NCBI GenBank assembly: GCA_902810075.1
Contig: LR778135.1
Span: 806,001-870,000 of the forward strand
Direction of reading: 5' to 3'
Source of the DNA: Ruminococcaceae bacterium BL-6
Lineage (GTDB): Bacteria > Bacillota > Clostridia > Oscillospirales > Acutalibacteraceae
Length of the DNA stretch: 64,000 nucleotides
Below, piece after piece: positions 35,234 to 45,750 of the stretch. Each line of letters begins with the position of its first letter. The stretch's first letter is position 1. Position numbers and translations under genes: made by a program. The notes beneath the pieces are model-generated. The model ran no database searches, was not told where the DNA came from, and worked only from the letters and a program-made list of their open reading frames with translations.

Positions 35234-35442
35234 CGATGATGCAGATGCTCCCGACCTACACGCTGGAGCGTTTGCAAGATACCGATATCGACCTGCTGCT
35301 ACCGCTATATTTCTGGTACTGCAAGACGGCAGGTAAAGCCTCCGGAGAAAATCCGCAGGCTTATGAAGGCAATGTCGTTTACCGAGACGGGAAACCGTAC
35401 AAAAAAGTTAAACCGGAAGATGCGAAGTGGCTGCTCGACTAA
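35188..35442 (+). CDS. gpT-type extension read by -1 frameshift (gpGT)
   Basis: Slipping -1 at AAAAAG (35183-35188) moves reading into an open frame that continues GARKHDPDWWCGVELTMMQM and runs to 35442. The fused product would be about 189 residues. The part from 35230 also looks like a small free ORF (70 residues), but the reading frame upstream of its ATG is clearly protein-like, which favours the fusion. This matches the gpG/gpGT chaperone pair of long-tailed phages. Confidence 0.8.
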   Translation, partial: GARKHDPDWWCGVELTMMQMLPTYTLERLQDTDIDLLLPLYFWYCKTAGKASGENPQAYEGNVVYRDGKPYKKVKPEDAKWLLD

Positions 35443-35450
35443 TTTTCATA

Positions 35451-35479
35451 TTAACAATTTAAATAATAAATGGTATAAT
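35451..35479 (+). promoter_or_regulatory. Autonomous promoter of the lipoprotein moron
   Basis: TTAACA (35451-35456), 17-bp spacer, TATAAT (35474-35479), in a markedly AT-rich gap inside the otherwise contiguous tail operon. Confidence 0.8.
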
Positions 35480-35523
35480 ATAGTTGCTTAAATTGGAAAA
35501 AAATATGAAAAGGAGAGAAAGAA

Positions 35524-36204
35524 ATGTATAGTAAAGCCATGAAACCCAAAAGTAAGAGCGCGTTAGCCATTGTTATTGCAATGGCACTCGTTGTTGCTTT
35601 AACGGCTTGCGGAGGCGGCAGTAGTGAAGCGGGGAAAACCACGGCTCCTTCTGCGAAGAATGCAGTGCCAAGCAGCGCGACGGAAGCCAAAAAAGCATAT
35701 GCTTCCACATTGGAGGCCGGATATTATGAGATAGGCATTGACATTCCGGCGGGGACCTATGATTTTGAGCTTGTGTCCGGCTCTGGTAATGTATTTGATA
35801 TTGGGGACAGTGTAAACCTGATGATGGGGAAAGGAGAAAATTTCCAGCAGAGCTACAAAAACGCGGAACTTAAAGATGGAAATACTTTGGTTCTGTCCCA
35901 ATGCAGTATTAAAATTAGTTCAAAGGCCGTTAATGCATCTTTGAAAAAACGGGATAATACTTCTGCAAAAGAAATTGTGCTTTCATCTGGAAAATATACG
36001 GCAGGAAAAGACTTTCAGCCTGGATATTATGACATTACACTTGTTTCCGGTAGCGGAAATGTAATTTGCGAAGATAACCAGTTGAACGCCATGATCGGAA
36101 GCGATACATCAATGTTTGTTAAAGGATATAAAAACGTTCCATTTAAAGATGGAAATAAATTGGACATTGAAGGGCCAAAGGTAAAGCTGACACCAAGTAA
36201 ATAA
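35524..36204 (+). CDS. Prophage lipoprotein with two repeated domains (moron)
   Basis: A 226-residue protein. Signal peptide with lipobox LTAC (Cys about 29), then two related beta domains: AGYYEIGIDIPAGTYDFELV (about 63-135) and PGYYDITLVSGSGNVICE (about 160-220), both carrying LVSGSGNV. It has its own promoter and terminator, so it can be expressed from the lysogen and anchored on the cell surface. By position next to the tape measure gene it may be a superinfection-exclusion protein; that is inference. Confidence 0.8.
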   Translation: MYSKAMKPKSKSALAIVIAMALVVALTACGGGSSEAGKTTAPSAKNAVPSSATEAKKAYASTLEAGYYEIGIDIPAGTYDFELVSGSGNVFDIGDSVNLMMGKGENFQQSYKNAELKDGNTLVLSQCSIKISSKAVNASLKKRDNTSAKEIVLSSGKYTAGKDFQPGYYDITLVSGSGNVICEDNQLNAMIGSDTSMFVKGYKNVPFKDGNKLDIEGPKVKLTPSK

Positions 36205-36217
36205 AGCTAAGTCCGTT

Positions 36218-36259
36218 GGCATAAGAAGCATCCTCGAAAGAGGGTGCTTTTCTTATGCC
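36218..36259 (+). terminator. Long hairpin terminator behind the moron
   Basis: An 18-bp stem, GGCATAAGAAGCATCCTC with GAGGGTGCTTTTCTTATGCC around GAAA (36218-36259), with two non-Watson-Crick positions. It closes the lipoprotein transcription unit. Confidence 0.75.
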
Positions 36260-36281
36260 GATTTTTAAGGGAGTGATTCTG

Positions 36282-39200
36282 TTGGCTGGCGAAAATGATC
36301 TTTCTGGAGGCGTTGGCCTTGATGTTACGGCATTTAAAAAAGGCGTCCTAGAACTGAAAAATCAGATGAAGCAAATTGAGACATCTTTCCGCGCCGGGGC
36401 CGCCGTGATGGACGATTGGAGCAGCAATACGCAGGGCCTAACACAGCGGGTCGAATCACTTCGGGAAAAGCTCAATTTGCAGAAGGAAGCGCTTAGCAGA
36501 TTACATAAAGAATATGATCTGTTATCTAACGCCGAGGGCGACCATACAAAAGAGCAAAAGAGCTTGGCTGACCAGATGTATAAAATGGAAGGCCAAATTA
36601 AGCGGACTGAAAAGGAATTAAAAAATTTCAATGGTCAATTGCAAGCTCATCAGTCCGGATGGGAACAGCTCAGCCAGAAAATGAAGGCCACAAGTGATCA
36701 GGCAAAGGCGATTGGTAAAGGAATGTCTGATGCCGGAAAAACTATGACTGCTGGTCTTACGGTCCCAATATTGGGGGCCGGTGTGGCAGCTATGAAACTC
36801 GGCGATAATTTTGAAACTTCGATGTCTCAAACTGCCGGCGCCTTGGATATACCCATGAGCAAGATGACAGAGCTGCAGAAATTGGCGTTGAAGATGGGAG
36901 CCGATACACAGTTTTCTGCAACCGAAATTGGCGAAGCCATGACGGAACTCGCGAAAGGGGGCTTGACTGAAGCACAGATTAAGGCTGGCGCATTACAGGC
37001 TACGTCAGACCTGGCAGCATCGTCTGGTATGGCGCTTGGCGATGCCGCAAATTCTGTTGTACAGGCTATGGGTGCGTTCGGGCTGTCCGCGCAAAATTCA
37101 GCACAGGCTGTCAACGCTCTTGCGGGTGCCGCGGCGGCATCTTCCACCGACGTTGCGCCCCTCACCCAAGGCTTATCCCAATGCGCCGCACAGGCCAATA
37201 TGGCCGGGTGGTCTATTCAGGACACCACGGCGGCGCTTGCTGCGTTTGCGGATAAAGGCGTTGAGGGCTCCGACGCTGGTACATCGTTAAAAACTATGCT
37301 CCAGCGTTTGGGAGCTCCGACAGATGAAGCAGCTACTGCCATGAAGTCACTTAGGATCAACGTGTGGGATTCTAACGGACACATGAAGAATGCGGCGGGA
37401 ATTGCGCAGGAGTTGCAATCAAAAATGAGCCGTCTGTCGGATGCAAATAAACAGGCGGCAATGCAGACTATTTTCGGAAGCGACGCGACCCGCGCAGCCA
37501 CCATTATGATGAATAATGGAGCAGCGGGAATTAACAAATATGCTAAGGCAACTAACGATCAAACCGCTGCTTCTCGTCTTGCCAATTCACAAATGGGGAA
37601 TACTTCGCGTACGATCGAGCAGATGAAAGGCGCCTTGGAATCGGCCGCGATTACGGTTCAAGAAAAACTAGCGCCTGCGGTTACACGAGGCGCAACAGCT
37701 GTGCAAAATCTGGCGCAGAAGTTTTCCGAGATGTCTCCTGCACAGCAGGACATGATTATTAAAAGTGCTGCAGTCGTTGCTATCTTGGGGCCCATGTTGC
37801 TTATATTTGGCCAGATGGTCACCGGAATAGGTGCCGTAGCCGGGGCAATCGGCACATTCTCCGGTGCGATGGCGCTTGCCCACGGCGTGACTGTTACAGC
37901 TACCGGGGCGGCCATAACCGCTACTCCTGCGATGACCGGGCTTGCGAATGCTATGAAATTTATGGGCGGCGCTCCTGGGCTAATCATTTTGGGAATCACG
38001 GCGCTTGTGACGGCATTCACGCTCCTATGGAATAACTGCGCCGCTTTTCGTAATTTCTGGATTACTCTGTGGACCAACATGAAAACCACCGCGCAAAATG
38101 TTGGAAATTGGTTCAAAACAGCCGTTCCTGCGGCTTTCGCTGCAACAACTAATACTGTAAGACAGAAATTAACCGAACTAGAGGCGGCGCTGAAAACTCA
38201 TCAAGCGCAAATTAAAGCTGTTGCTACGGTTCTTGGAGTGGTTTTTGGGCCGGCGCTGATAAAATCAGGCGTACAAGCGGCTGTCGCGGGAGGACAGATT
38301 GCCGCTGGCTTTATTGCAAATCTCGTTAAAACAGGAGCCGAGGCCGTCATAAATGGCGCAAAATTGGCCGCGAGCTTCACGGCGGCCATGATTAAAGCTG
38401 GCGCGGAGGCTGTGGCGAATGGAGCCAAAGTAACGGTGAGTTTTGTCGGCTCTCTTGCTAAGAGCGCGGCGCAGGCCGTTGCCACGGGTGCGGCTATTAC
38501 CGGACACCTTATTACATCAATTGTTGCCTATGCCGCATCTGGCTGGAAAACCGTCGCATCCATTACGGCACAGACGGGGGCATGGGTGGCCCAAAAAGCT
38601 GCGGCTTTGGCGTCTTCTGCCGCCACAAAAGCTATGACGGCAGCGCAATGGCTATTGAATGCGGCTATGAACGCCAATCCGATCGGACTGGTCATAACCG
38701 CAGTTGCGGCACTGGTCACCGCTTTAGTTGTTCTTTATAACAAAAATGTCGCGTTCCGGAATTTCGTCAACGGCATGTGGGCAGGCATCAAAGGCGGCTG
38801 GATGAATGTTATCAATGGGATAAAGGGCGCCTGGAAGGGGATTAATCCTATCCAGTGGGGCAAAGACTTGATCGACGGGATCGCAAACGGGATTAAGTCA
38901 GCTGCAGATCATGTCAAGACGGCGGTCGGTAATGTGGCACAAACGATCCGCAATTTCCTCCATTTCTCCGTTCCTGACGAAGGCCCGCTTTCCGATGCCG
39001 ATACTTACGGCCTTGATTTTATGCAGCTCCTTGCCGATACGATCGACAAAAACAGCGACAAGCCCAAAGAGGCTACGAAACGGGTCGCAGAGCTTGTGTC
39101 GCAGGAAACCCAGAAGATCAAGGACAATTTGGCAGCCTCGCTGAAGTCCCTAAATGCCCAGCTTGACGCGCTGAATTCAGCCGAAACCGTAGCGCTCCGT

Positions 39201-40376
39201 GGCACATCAGGCAGCCAGCGCTATGCGATTCAGGATGAATATAACGCGAAGGAAAAATCCGTCAAGGATCAGATTGCCCTCCGGAAAGAACAGGCAGACA
39301 AAGAGATTGCGGAGATCAAGCGGATCGGTCAGGCGTCGAAGGACGAGCTTCAGCAGGAGATAGACGACCGCAAGGCGTTTATTTCCAGCGTGAACAGCCT
39401 CGTCGATGAGCTGAAAAATGACCTCAAAAAGAAATATGACGAGGAAGAAAAAGCCCAAGAGGATGCACTGAACAAGCGCCTTGACAAACTGGAAACTTGG
39501 AAAACTGAATCCGAAAATGCGATCAACGAAGTCTATTCTGAAAAAATCAAAAAGGCCGAGGACGCCGCCGACGCTGCGACCGTCGCGCTTCAGGCCGAGC
39601 TTGATGCCCTGGACGTGCAAAAATCAGCCGACGACCGGGAGGCCGGGCATAAAGAGTATGAGGGTAAGATCAGCGACCTCCAGAGCCAGATCGCTTACAG
39701 CCATGACGATTACAACAAGGCCCAACTCGAAAAGCAGCTCGCACAGGAAAAGGCCGCCTACCAAAAGCAACTCGACGCCGAGGCTCTGGAGGATAAAAAG
39801 GCTGACCTCAATAACCAGATTGCGGCAATAAAGGCAAACCTCGATCAGCAGAAAGCTGCACTACAGGCCGAGCAGCAGGCGGAACTCGATCACATCACAA
39901 AAATCTATAATGCCCGGAAAACGTCGCTCGACAATCAGCTCCAGAAAGTCAAGGATACCTACTCGAAAATGACGGAAGATGCACGTCTGGAAGCCGAGGC
40001 CGAACAGCTGATTATGCAGAATAACCAGAATGAGATCCTAGCTCTGTTGAACTCTTACAGCGACGCATATAAGCTGTCTGGCCAGACGCTGGGAGATAAG
40101 CTTGCCGAAGGATTCCAGCCGGCCATTGACCGGATCAAGAGCATGATTTCCTCGATTGACGACGCGATTTCCGATGCTCGGAACAGTGCCCTCGATGCTC
40201 TGGAAAAGGCGCAGGAAGCCAAGGAAGCTTCCCGAAGCGCGAGCCGATCGACAACGAATAATTCCAGGGTGAACGACATCAACGTCAGCATTTACAGCCC
40301 GACGGCGCAGTCTCCCTCCCAGCAAGCCAGACAGGCAACGGCGGCAGTGCAACGGGCTCTATTTCAGGTGGGATGA
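36282..40376 (+). CDS. Tape measure protein
   Basis: About 1364 residues, the longest gene of the prophage, which sets the tail length. TP901-type core ([60 protein letters not shown]), hydrophobic helices about 500-600 and 790-840, then a long charged coiled coil (about 910-1310). TTG 36282 after AAGGGAGTGA is preferred to ATG 36255, which lies in the terminator stem. Confidence 0.94.
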   Translation: MAGENDLSGGVGLDVTAFKKGVLELKNQMKQIETSFRAGAAVMDDWSSNTQGLTQRVESLREKLNLQKEALSRLHKEYDLLSNAEGDHTKEQKSLADQMYKMEGQIKRTEKELKNFNGQLQAHQSGWEQLSQKMKATSDQAKAIGKGMSDAGKTMTAGLTVPILGAGVAAMKLGDNFETSMSQTAGALDIPMSKMTELQKLALKMGADTQFSATEIGEAMTELAKGGLTEAQIKAGALQATSDLAASSGMALGDAANSVVQAMGAFGLSAQNSAQAVNALAGAAAASSTDVAPLTQGLSQCAAQANMAGWSIQDTTAALAAFADKGVEGSDAGTSLKTMLQRLGAPTDEAATAMKSLRINVWDSNGHMKNAAGIAQELQSKMSRLSDANKQAAMQTIFGSDATRAATIMMNNGAAGINKYAKATNDQTAASRLANSQMGNTSRTIEQMKGALESAAITVQEKLAPAVTRGATAVQNLAQKFSEMSPAQQDMIIKSAAVVAILGPMLLIFGQMVTGIGAVAGAIGTFSGAMALAHGVTVTATGAAITATPAMTGLANAMKFMGGAPGLIILGITALVTAFTLLWNNCAAFRNFWITLWTNMKTTAQNVGNWFKTAVPAAFAATTNTVRQKLTELEAALKTHQAQIKAVATVLGVVFGPALIKSGVQAAVAGGQIAAGFIANLVKTGAEAVINGAKLAASFTAAMIKAGAEAVANGAKVTVSFVGSLAKSAAQAVATGAAITGHLITSIVAYAASGWKTVASITAQTGAWVAQKAAALASSAATKAMTAAQWLLNAAMNANPIGLVITAVAALVTALVVLYNKNVAFRNFVNGMWAGIKGGWMNVINGIKGAWKGINPIQWGKDLIDGIANGIKSAADHVKTAVGNVAQTIRNFLHFSVPDEGPLSDADTYGLDFMQLLADTIDKNSDKPKEATKRVAELVSQETQKIKDNLAASLKSLNAQLDALNSAETVALRGTSGSQRYAIQDEYNAKEKSVKDQIALRKEQADKEIAEIKRIGQASKDELQQEIDDRKAFISSVNSLVDELKNDLKKKYDEEEKAQEDALNKRLDKLETWKTESENAINEVYSEKIKKAEDAADAATVALQAELDALDVQKSADDREAGHKEYEGKISDLQSQIAYSHDDYNKAQLEKQLAQEKAAYQKQLDAEALEDKKADLNNQIAAIKANLDQQKAALQAEQQAELDHITKIYNARKTSLDNQLQKVKDTYSKMTEDARLEAEAEQLIMQNNQNEILALLNSYSDAYKLSGQTLGDKLAEGFQPAIDRIKSMISSIDDAISDARNSALDALEKAQEAKEASRSASRSTTNNSRVNDINVSIYSPTAQSPSQQARQATAAVQRALFQVG

Positions 40377-40377
40377 T

Positions 40378-41241
40378 ATGGAAGAAATAATTTTTACAAG
40401 CAAACGGGGCACCGCGAAAATAGGCGGGGCCCCTCCGTATATCCTGAACAGTTTTGATCCGGGCGCGCCGAAGTCCACGCTGATCACAACCAAAGCTCCC
40501 GGGCAGGACGGAAAAACGGTCGAAAGCCAATTGCTTGAAGAACGCACCCCGTCCATTACCCTGACGATTCACGCCGATAACGTGGACGATCTGTACCAAT
40601 GGCGCCGGAAGCTGTTTGCGATATTCAGCCCGAAGTTATCCGGGATTTTGCAGTATACCAATAACGCCGGGACAAGGACAATCCCGTGCATTGTGGACGG
40701 AGAGCCGACGGCAAAGGATCGCAAGGGCCGAGGGCAGCAGATACTGATTCAGCTTTTCTGTCCCGATCCCTATTGGCTCGACACGGCGGAAAGCAAAGCA
40801 GAAATGGCTCTGTGGGCGGGAGATTTTTATTTCCCGCTCGTGATACCGGTGGATACCGGCGCTATCATGGGCCACCGCATGAGCAATCTGATCGTCAACG
40901 CTTATAACCCCGGCGATGTGGCGTGTGGTATCCGGATCGAATTTACCGCTCTCGCCAGCGTAGAAACGCCGAGCATTCTGAACGTGGACACCCGAGAGCT
41001 GATGAAGGTCAAGCGGACGATGGCGGCAGGGGATAAACTGATCATCAACACAGCGTTCGGAAATGAAACCGTGAAGCTCAACCACAGCGGGATCGAATCG
41101 AACGCCATGAACTACATTGACCTCGATTCTGATTTCTTCCAGCTCTATCCAGGAGATAATCTGTTGCGATACGACGCAAATTCCGGGATCGACAATCTCG
41201 AGTGCGCAATTTATTACAGACCGAAATACGGGGAGGCTTGA
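40378..41241 (+). CDS. Distal tail protein (Dit-like)
   Basis: A 287-residue baseplate hub protein: GAPKSTLITTKAPGQDGKTV, LYQWRRKLFAIFSPKLSGIL and CPDPYWLDTAESK are standard in siphovirus Dit/tail proteins. It caps the tail tube. Confidence 0.85.
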   Translation: MEEIIFTSKRGTAKIGGAPPYILNSFDPGAPKSTLITTKAPGQDGKTVESQLLEERTPSITLTIHADNVDDLYQWRRKLFAIFSPKLSGILQYTNNAGTRTIPCIVDGEPTAKDRKGRGQQILIQLFCPDPYWLDTAESKAEMALWAGDFYFPLVIPVDTGAIMGHRMSNLIVNAYNPGDVACGIRIEFTALASVETPSILNVDTRELMKVKRTMAAGDKLIINTAFGNETVKLNHSGIESNAMNYIDLDSDFFQLYPGDNLLRYDANSGIDNLECAIYYRPKYGEA

Positions 41242-41243
41242 AC

Positions 41244-42728
41244 GTGGACGCACCGTCTGTTAGGATTATTTCCCCGGCGTTTGATCTGCTGGGGGAAATC
41301 CGGAATTATGAGAGCTTGCAGTTCACCCGTCGATTTTATTCGGTTGGAGAATTTGAGCTCCGCATCAACATCAACAAAGCCAATACGGACGCCCTGCAAA
41401 ATGGCAACTTGATCATGCTCGGAAAGGACGGGAAGAAAGCTGGAATCATTCGGCACCGGGAAAACGAGATCGATGAGAACGGCGATTCCACCGACACGCT
41501 GATTATCAAGGGGCCTACGCTGAAAGGCATCTGTTCACAGCGGATCATTGTCCCGCCTGTGGACGGGAACGGATATGACAGCTTCACCGGGCCGCAGGAA
41601 ACAATCATGAAGCATTTCGTCGATGCCCACTGTGTGAACCCGACGGATTCAAGCCGGAAAATTTCGCAGCTTGTGATTGGGGAAGATCAGGGAAGGGGGG
41701 CATCGGATCAATGGCGTTTTAGGTTTGACAACCTTTCCGATGCGCTGGAACAGGTCGGGCAATATGCTAAACTCGGATGGGGCGTAACGCTCGATGCTGA
41801 TGGGAAGCGATTGGTATTCGACGTGATTCGAGGCCGCGATCTCACGGCGGGGCAAGATACCTTACCGCCGGTGATCTTTTCGACCGAGTTTTCGGATATC
41901 AAAACGCCGCATTTTATTCAAAGCTGGATAAATGCCGCGACCGTAGGATATGCGGGAGGGCAGGGCGACGAAACCGACAGACTGATCCAGACGGTCAATT
42001 ACCATGAAAGCGGGGACAACCAGATAAGCGGCGACCCGAAATACTGGGAATCGGGGCACTACGCTCCTACGGATGGAGTAAAGGCGGACGTATCCACCAG
42101 AATTAGGCTAAAAGATTTGATAAAAGTCGATCCATCCACAACCTACTATTTCAACACGCATAATTCTGCCTATTACTTTGTCATCAGAAGTTACGACAGC
42201 AATAGGGCGTTTGTTTCATCGTGGGGCGGGGTTGGCTCCGTGCTTACAAGAACTACAACACAGAACGAATATTATTTAGGAATCGCCATTTATAATTCAG
42301 GAGAGCCCGGTACGGATACATATGACGGATATATTGCAATGCTTCAAAATGGAACCATCAAGCCGTTTCTATGTCAGGACAGTACTTCCGGTCTCGATCG
42401 CATGGAAACGTTCCTCGACTGTTCCGACGCAGAAAATGCGGCGGAGCTTATCAGCAAAGGAACACAGAAACTCGCGGAATCCGCGCCGGTAAAGACCTTT
42501 GAATTTTCAGTAGTCCATGACCACCCGTTTGTTTATGGTGTAGATTATGACCTCGGCGACACGGTGACGGCCCGGTCGAAAAAGTGGGGCCTGACGATGG
42601 ACGCGCAAATTGTAGAGCTCAAGGAAATTTATGAATCCGGAGGAAACTCGATTGAAGTAACTTTCGGCACGAGTATCCCGAGCTTGCGAAAATTTATCAA
42701 CCATAAGACCTATAAGGCGGTGAATTAG
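41244..42728 (+). CDS. Tail protein, ReqiPepy6 Gp37-like (Tal/hub)
   Basis: A 494-residue protein from GTG 41244 with GGGGAGG at 7 nt. VGEFELRININKANTDALQN, then WGVTLDADGKRLVFDVIRGR and FVYGVDYDLGDTVTARSKKW fit Gp37-like tail-tip proteins. An inserted stretch (about 270-380, with GHYAPTDGVKADVSTRIRL) may be a carbohydrate-binding insertion. Confidence 0.8.
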   Translation: MDAPSVRIISPAFDLLGEIRNYESLQFTRRFYSVGEFELRININKANTDALQNGNLIMLGKDGKKAGIIRHRENEIDENGDSTDTLIIKGPTLKGICSQRIIVPPVDGNGYDSFTGPQETIMKHFVDAHCVNPTDSSRKISQLVIGEDQGRGASDQWRFRFDNLSDALEQVGQYAKLGWGVTLDADGKRLVFDVIRGRDLTAGQDTLPPVIFSTEFSDIKTPHFIQSWINAATVGYAGGQGDETDRLIQTVNYHESGDNQISGDPKYWESGHYAPTDGVKADVSTRIRLKDLIKVDPSTTYYFNTHNSAYYFVIRSYDSNRAFVSSWGGVGSVLTRTTTQNEYYLGIAIYNSGEPGTDTYDGYIAMLQNGTIKPFLCQDSTSGLDRMETFLDCSDAENAAELISKGTQKLAESAPVKTFEFSVVHDHPFVYGVDYDLGDTVTARSKKWGLTMDAQIVELKEIYESGGNSIEVTFGTSIPSLRKFINHKTYKAVN

Positions 42729-42729
42729 T

Positions 42730-43824
42730 TTGGAATATAGTACATTTTTTAACTCCGTGACGGGCAGCGATGGAAAACCGGATCGTACTTACAAGGCCGA
42801 AGATTGGGACCGGCATCTGAAAGACTTGATTTCCAACGGGATTTTTGCCGGCGGGACGAATCTTCAGGTGACAGCCGACGGAAGTGGAATGTCGGTTGTA
42901 TTGGATATCGGCGCGGCGTGGATTAACGGGAAGCATTACCTCAACGATCAAGCAATAACTTTTCCGATCGATGCGGCTGATGGAACTTTGAACCGTGCTG
43001 ACCGGATAGTTATTCGGCTGGACACGGCGGGGAGATACATAAGAGCACAGTACAAAAAAGGAACATTTGCCAGTACGGCGGTTCCACCTGATCTTCAACG
43101 CGACGCGGACGGATGGGAATTATGCCTTGCAGACGTTTCGATACCCGCCGGCACAACAGCGATCACGCAGGCGCTGATTACGGATACTCGGCTGGACAAT
43201 GATGTCTGTGGCATCGTAACTGGCCTAATCGATCAGGTGGATACGTCCACATTCTATGATCAGATCGCGTCAGATTTACAGCACTTCCGCTCAACAAACG
43301 AGGCCGATTTCACGGCGTGGGTAAACGGATTAAAAGATATCCTCGACGACGAAACAGCCGGAAACCTATTGAACCTTATCACCTCTCACACCTCCGACGC
43401 CACCGTCCACCTTCAGGCGGGGGAGAGGGAGAAGATCAACGGCGCAGTGCAGAAGATTCCGAGAGATACGCTGACCGCTGATGACTATAACAATCCCAGC
43501 TATCCAATATCCTACGAAACAGCGACAAACAGTCCATCTATAGCGGTAGCAATCGGATTACCATCCGGTATATATCATATCAAATATCAATCTTATTTAG
43601 CGAGTGGGTATGGCGCGCAAATGGCCATAGAACTTGGAAGCAACTACGGAACAAACTTATACATCAGAAATTCTAACAGGCTTACGTGGTCCGCGTGGCG
43701 TAAAGTATCCGATGGCGGACTTTCCGCCAACACCACCTCCATCGCCAGCGCCCTAACACTCTCCACGGCGGCCCCCACATCAACGCTCGCCGCGGGGAAG
43801 CTGTGGGGTGTGTACGATGCCTGA
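42730..43824 (+). CDS. Receptor-binding/tail fibre protein with pyocin-knob-like domain
   Basis: 364 residues from TTG 42730. An N-terminal baseplate-attachment part (DGKPDRTYKAEDWDRHLKDL, DIGAAWINGKHYL), a helical stalk, and a C-terminal knob (IYHIKYQSYLASGYGAQMAI, RNSNRLTWSAWRKVSDGG) of the pyocin-knob type. Likely contacts the host surface. Confidence 0.75.
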   Translation: MEYSTFFNSVTGSDGKPDRTYKAEDWDRHLKDLISNGIFAGGTNLQVTADGSGMSVVLDIGAAWINGKHYLNDQAITFPIDAADGTLNRADRIVIRLDTAGRYIRAQYKKGTFASTAVPPDLQRDADGWELCLADVSIPAGTTAITQALITDTRLDNDVCGIVTGLIDQVDTSTFYDQIASDLQHFRSTNEADFTAWVNGLKDILDDETAGNLLNLITSHTSDATVHLQAGEREKINGAVQKIPRDTLTADDYNNPSYPISYETATNSPSIAVAIGLPSGIYHIKYQSYLASGYGAQMAIELGSNYGTNLYIRNSNRLTWSAWRKVSDGGLSANTTSIASALTLSTAAPTSTLAAGKLWGVYDA

Positions 43825-44425
43825 ATTATGGGCGGCGAAAGATGCCGTCAACCGGAAATTCAAGGAGCTGTGGGCGGCGAAGGACGGCACCAATCGCAAG
43901 CTGAAAGAGGCGTGGGCGAGGGATTCCAGCGGTGTCAACCGGAAGATATTTAGCGGATTCGGGTGGACGTACAGCGAAGGAAAATACTTAAGCGGTGCTG
44001 ATCTAGGAGGTATTACATCCTCTACAATGCACGGCGGGACGTTTGAATTTTTGGCTGAAAATGACTGGATCATCGGGAACATCTATGAGCAGTACGATTT
44101 CTCGGAACCGATCGATATACCAGCGAACGGGATCAATTTTGTTAATTTTAGCGGGGATTATGGTGCAGATCAGCTGCTAAAATATTTATCGGTTTACGCC
44201 TATATGGCAGACGGGACAAAGCAAATATGGCATACACCGGGAGGAGATAACGGATACTGGGAAAATGATGTAATGAATATGGCTCATACGGGACTAAAAA
44301 GCATTAAGGCTTTTATTTACTACAATGGCTCGTACTGGGTAGACGCTACTCATGTGTGGTTTACCCTTGTTCTCAATACGATCAATCACGGAACATTCAC
44401 GCTGACCCCGAACGGGCAGCCATAA
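43817..44425 (+). CDS. Tail fibre-associated protein with VNRK-KELW repeats
   Basis: 202 residues from ATG 43817. The N terminus holds three tandem units of the form ELWAAKD-x-x-NRKxK (residues 2-42). The rest is a beta-rich domain likely to bind sugars or the host surface. The repeats recur in the gene at 44529. Confidence 0.65.
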   Translation: MPELWAAKDAVNRKFKELWAAKDGTNRKLKEAWARDSSGVNRKIFSGFGWTYSEGKYLSGADLGGITSSTMHGGTFEFLAENDWIIGNIYEQYDFSEPIDIPANGINFVNFSGDYGADQLLKYLSVYAYMADGTKQIWHTPGGDNGYWENDVMNMAHTGLKSIKAFIYYNGSYWVDATHVWFTLVLNTINHGTFTLTPNGQP

Positions 44426-44436
44426 GGAGGAGAATT

Positions 44437-44532
44437 GTGCAAATGAACAAATTGGCAATAAATGGCAGGGGGGGGGGCAGCTATGTAGGTAGATATGCAT
44501 ACTGCACAACCCCATCAGGTAACCGATCATGA
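44437..44532 (+). CDS. Tiny ORF containing a G10 tract, coupled to the next tail gene
   Basis: 31 residues from GTG 44437 (AAGGAGGAG upstream), Gly-rich centre RGGGSYVGRYAYCT. Ten consecutive Gs (44468-44477) encode it. The stop overlaps the ATG of the next gene. A change in G number would end translation early or shift the stop, so expression downstream could vary. Confidence 0.5.
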   Translation: MQMNKLAINGRGGGSYVGRYAYCTTPSGNRS

Positions 44533-45176
44533 GCGCGGGGCTGTACGGCTCCGCGGGCGGGGTCAATCACCAGATCAAGAAACTATATGTGAATGTGGGC
44601 GGTGTCAACCGGGAAATCAAAGAGTTATGGGCCGTGAAGGACGGGGTAAACCGAAAAATATTCAGCTCGCAGAAAATTATCGTTACAGGATACGATAACA
44701 GCGGTGATACCTATGAGGAAACGTCTCATTGGAATTCTAATGGAGGCGGGGAACTATACACTTCGAGCCATCAAGAATACTGGGCGTATTTTTCCATCGG
44801 TGCAGATATGCAATTCGATCCGGGAATTTCAATTTCTGCCGGGCAAATCCTTTTTGAAGCGGATTTGCTCTTTGAATTCCGTTGTCATACTAGCGCGGGG
44901 TATAAATATACCAGCTTTAAAATAGCGATAAACGACGGAAACTATGAAAACCTATATACTCGCCCGGAATCCTCTGCCACAGGGACATGGAACGTGCACG
45001 TTTCAAAAACTGCTGATACAAATATTGTATTAAATAAATTACATCTTGGCTTAGGCTCTGACATTTACGGAAAAGAAGATAGCGGATGGCAAACTAGCGT
45101 GGGGGCAAGTTGGGGTTCTGGCGATATTAAAATTGCAGGAAAGCCAATAACAGAGGTTATCGTATCATCGACATAG
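44529..45176 (+). CDS. Second tail fibre-associated protein with VNRK-KELW repeats
   Basis: 215 residues. N-terminal units GGVNHQIKKLYVNV, GGVNREIKELWAVK and DGVNRKIFS mirror those of the gene at 43817, and the C-terminal domain is beta-rich. The pair looks like a duplicated attachment module with diverged binding domains. Confidence 0.65.
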   Translation: MSAGLYGSAGGVNHQIKKLYVNVGGVNREIKELWAVKDGVNRKIFSSQKIIVTGYDNSGDTYEETSHWNSNGGGELYTSSHQEYWAYFSIGADMQFDPGISISAGQILFEADLLFEFRCHTSAGYKYTSFKIAINDGNYENLYTRPESSATGTWNVHVSKTADTNIVLNKLHLGLGSDIYGKEDSGWQTSVGASWGSGDIKIAGKPITEVIVSST

Positions 45177-45181
45177 GAGGT

Positions 45182-45610
45182 ATGAATATGCAGGTAAAAT
45201 TTCAGGACGGCACCACGCTTGATGCGCTTGTCGTCAACGGCAAATCAGTCTATGCGCAAGGCGCGACACGCGACGCGCTGGAAATCCAGATCGCCAAGGG
45301 CGGCATCACGATGGATGCGCTTGATACGCTGACGGCAGATACCGCCAAGACGTCCAAGCTGACGCTGATCGACGGGGATCAGCAGTATGTCCACGACAAT
45401 TATAATATCCGCACGGAGCTTGCCCTGCGGCCCGTGGTGGTTACGCCCGCGACCGGCACAGACCCGGCGGTCACGGAGGATCGGCTGATCGTCACGCTGG
45501 CACAGCTCACCTATCAGGAGCAGCAGGCTGCACAGCTCGCGGCGACACAGGCGGCGCAGGCCGATGCGATTGCGGAGCTATCAATATTGGTATCGGGAGG
45601 TAATGCGTAA
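45182..45610 (+). CDS. Hypothetical tail-region protein
   Basis: 142 residues with a beta-rich N terminus (VKFQDGTTLDALVVNGKSVY) and an Ala/Gln-rich coiled coil near the C terminus. Lies between receptor-binding and lysis genes; unknown function. Confidence 0.6.
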   Translation: MNMQVKFQDGTTLDALVVNGKSVYAQGATRDALEIQIAKGGITMDALDTLTADTAKTSKLTLIDGDQQYVHDNYNIRTELALRPVVVTPATGTDPAVTEDRLIVTLAQLTYQEQQAAQLAATQAAQADAIAELSILVSGGNA

Positions 45611-45750
45611 TGTTTACGGCTAATTCTGGCCTTGTGATCGTTTGGGCGGGGCTGATCCGCGCAGGACGATACACCGAGGACAAGGTGCCGGCCCTAAGCA
45701 ATCTGCGGGATATGGTGCATCAGGCGCTGAACGAGGGGGCGGGTACATAA
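45610..45750 (+). CDS. Small hypothetical protein before the lysin
   Basis: 46 residues (MFTANSGLVIVWAGLIRAGR), TAATG overlaps at both ends. Resembles the short XkdX-type proteins common at the tail-lysis junction, but too short to be sure. Confidence 0.5.
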   Translation: MFTANSGLVIVWAGLIRAGRYTEDKVPALSNLRDMVHQALNEGAGT

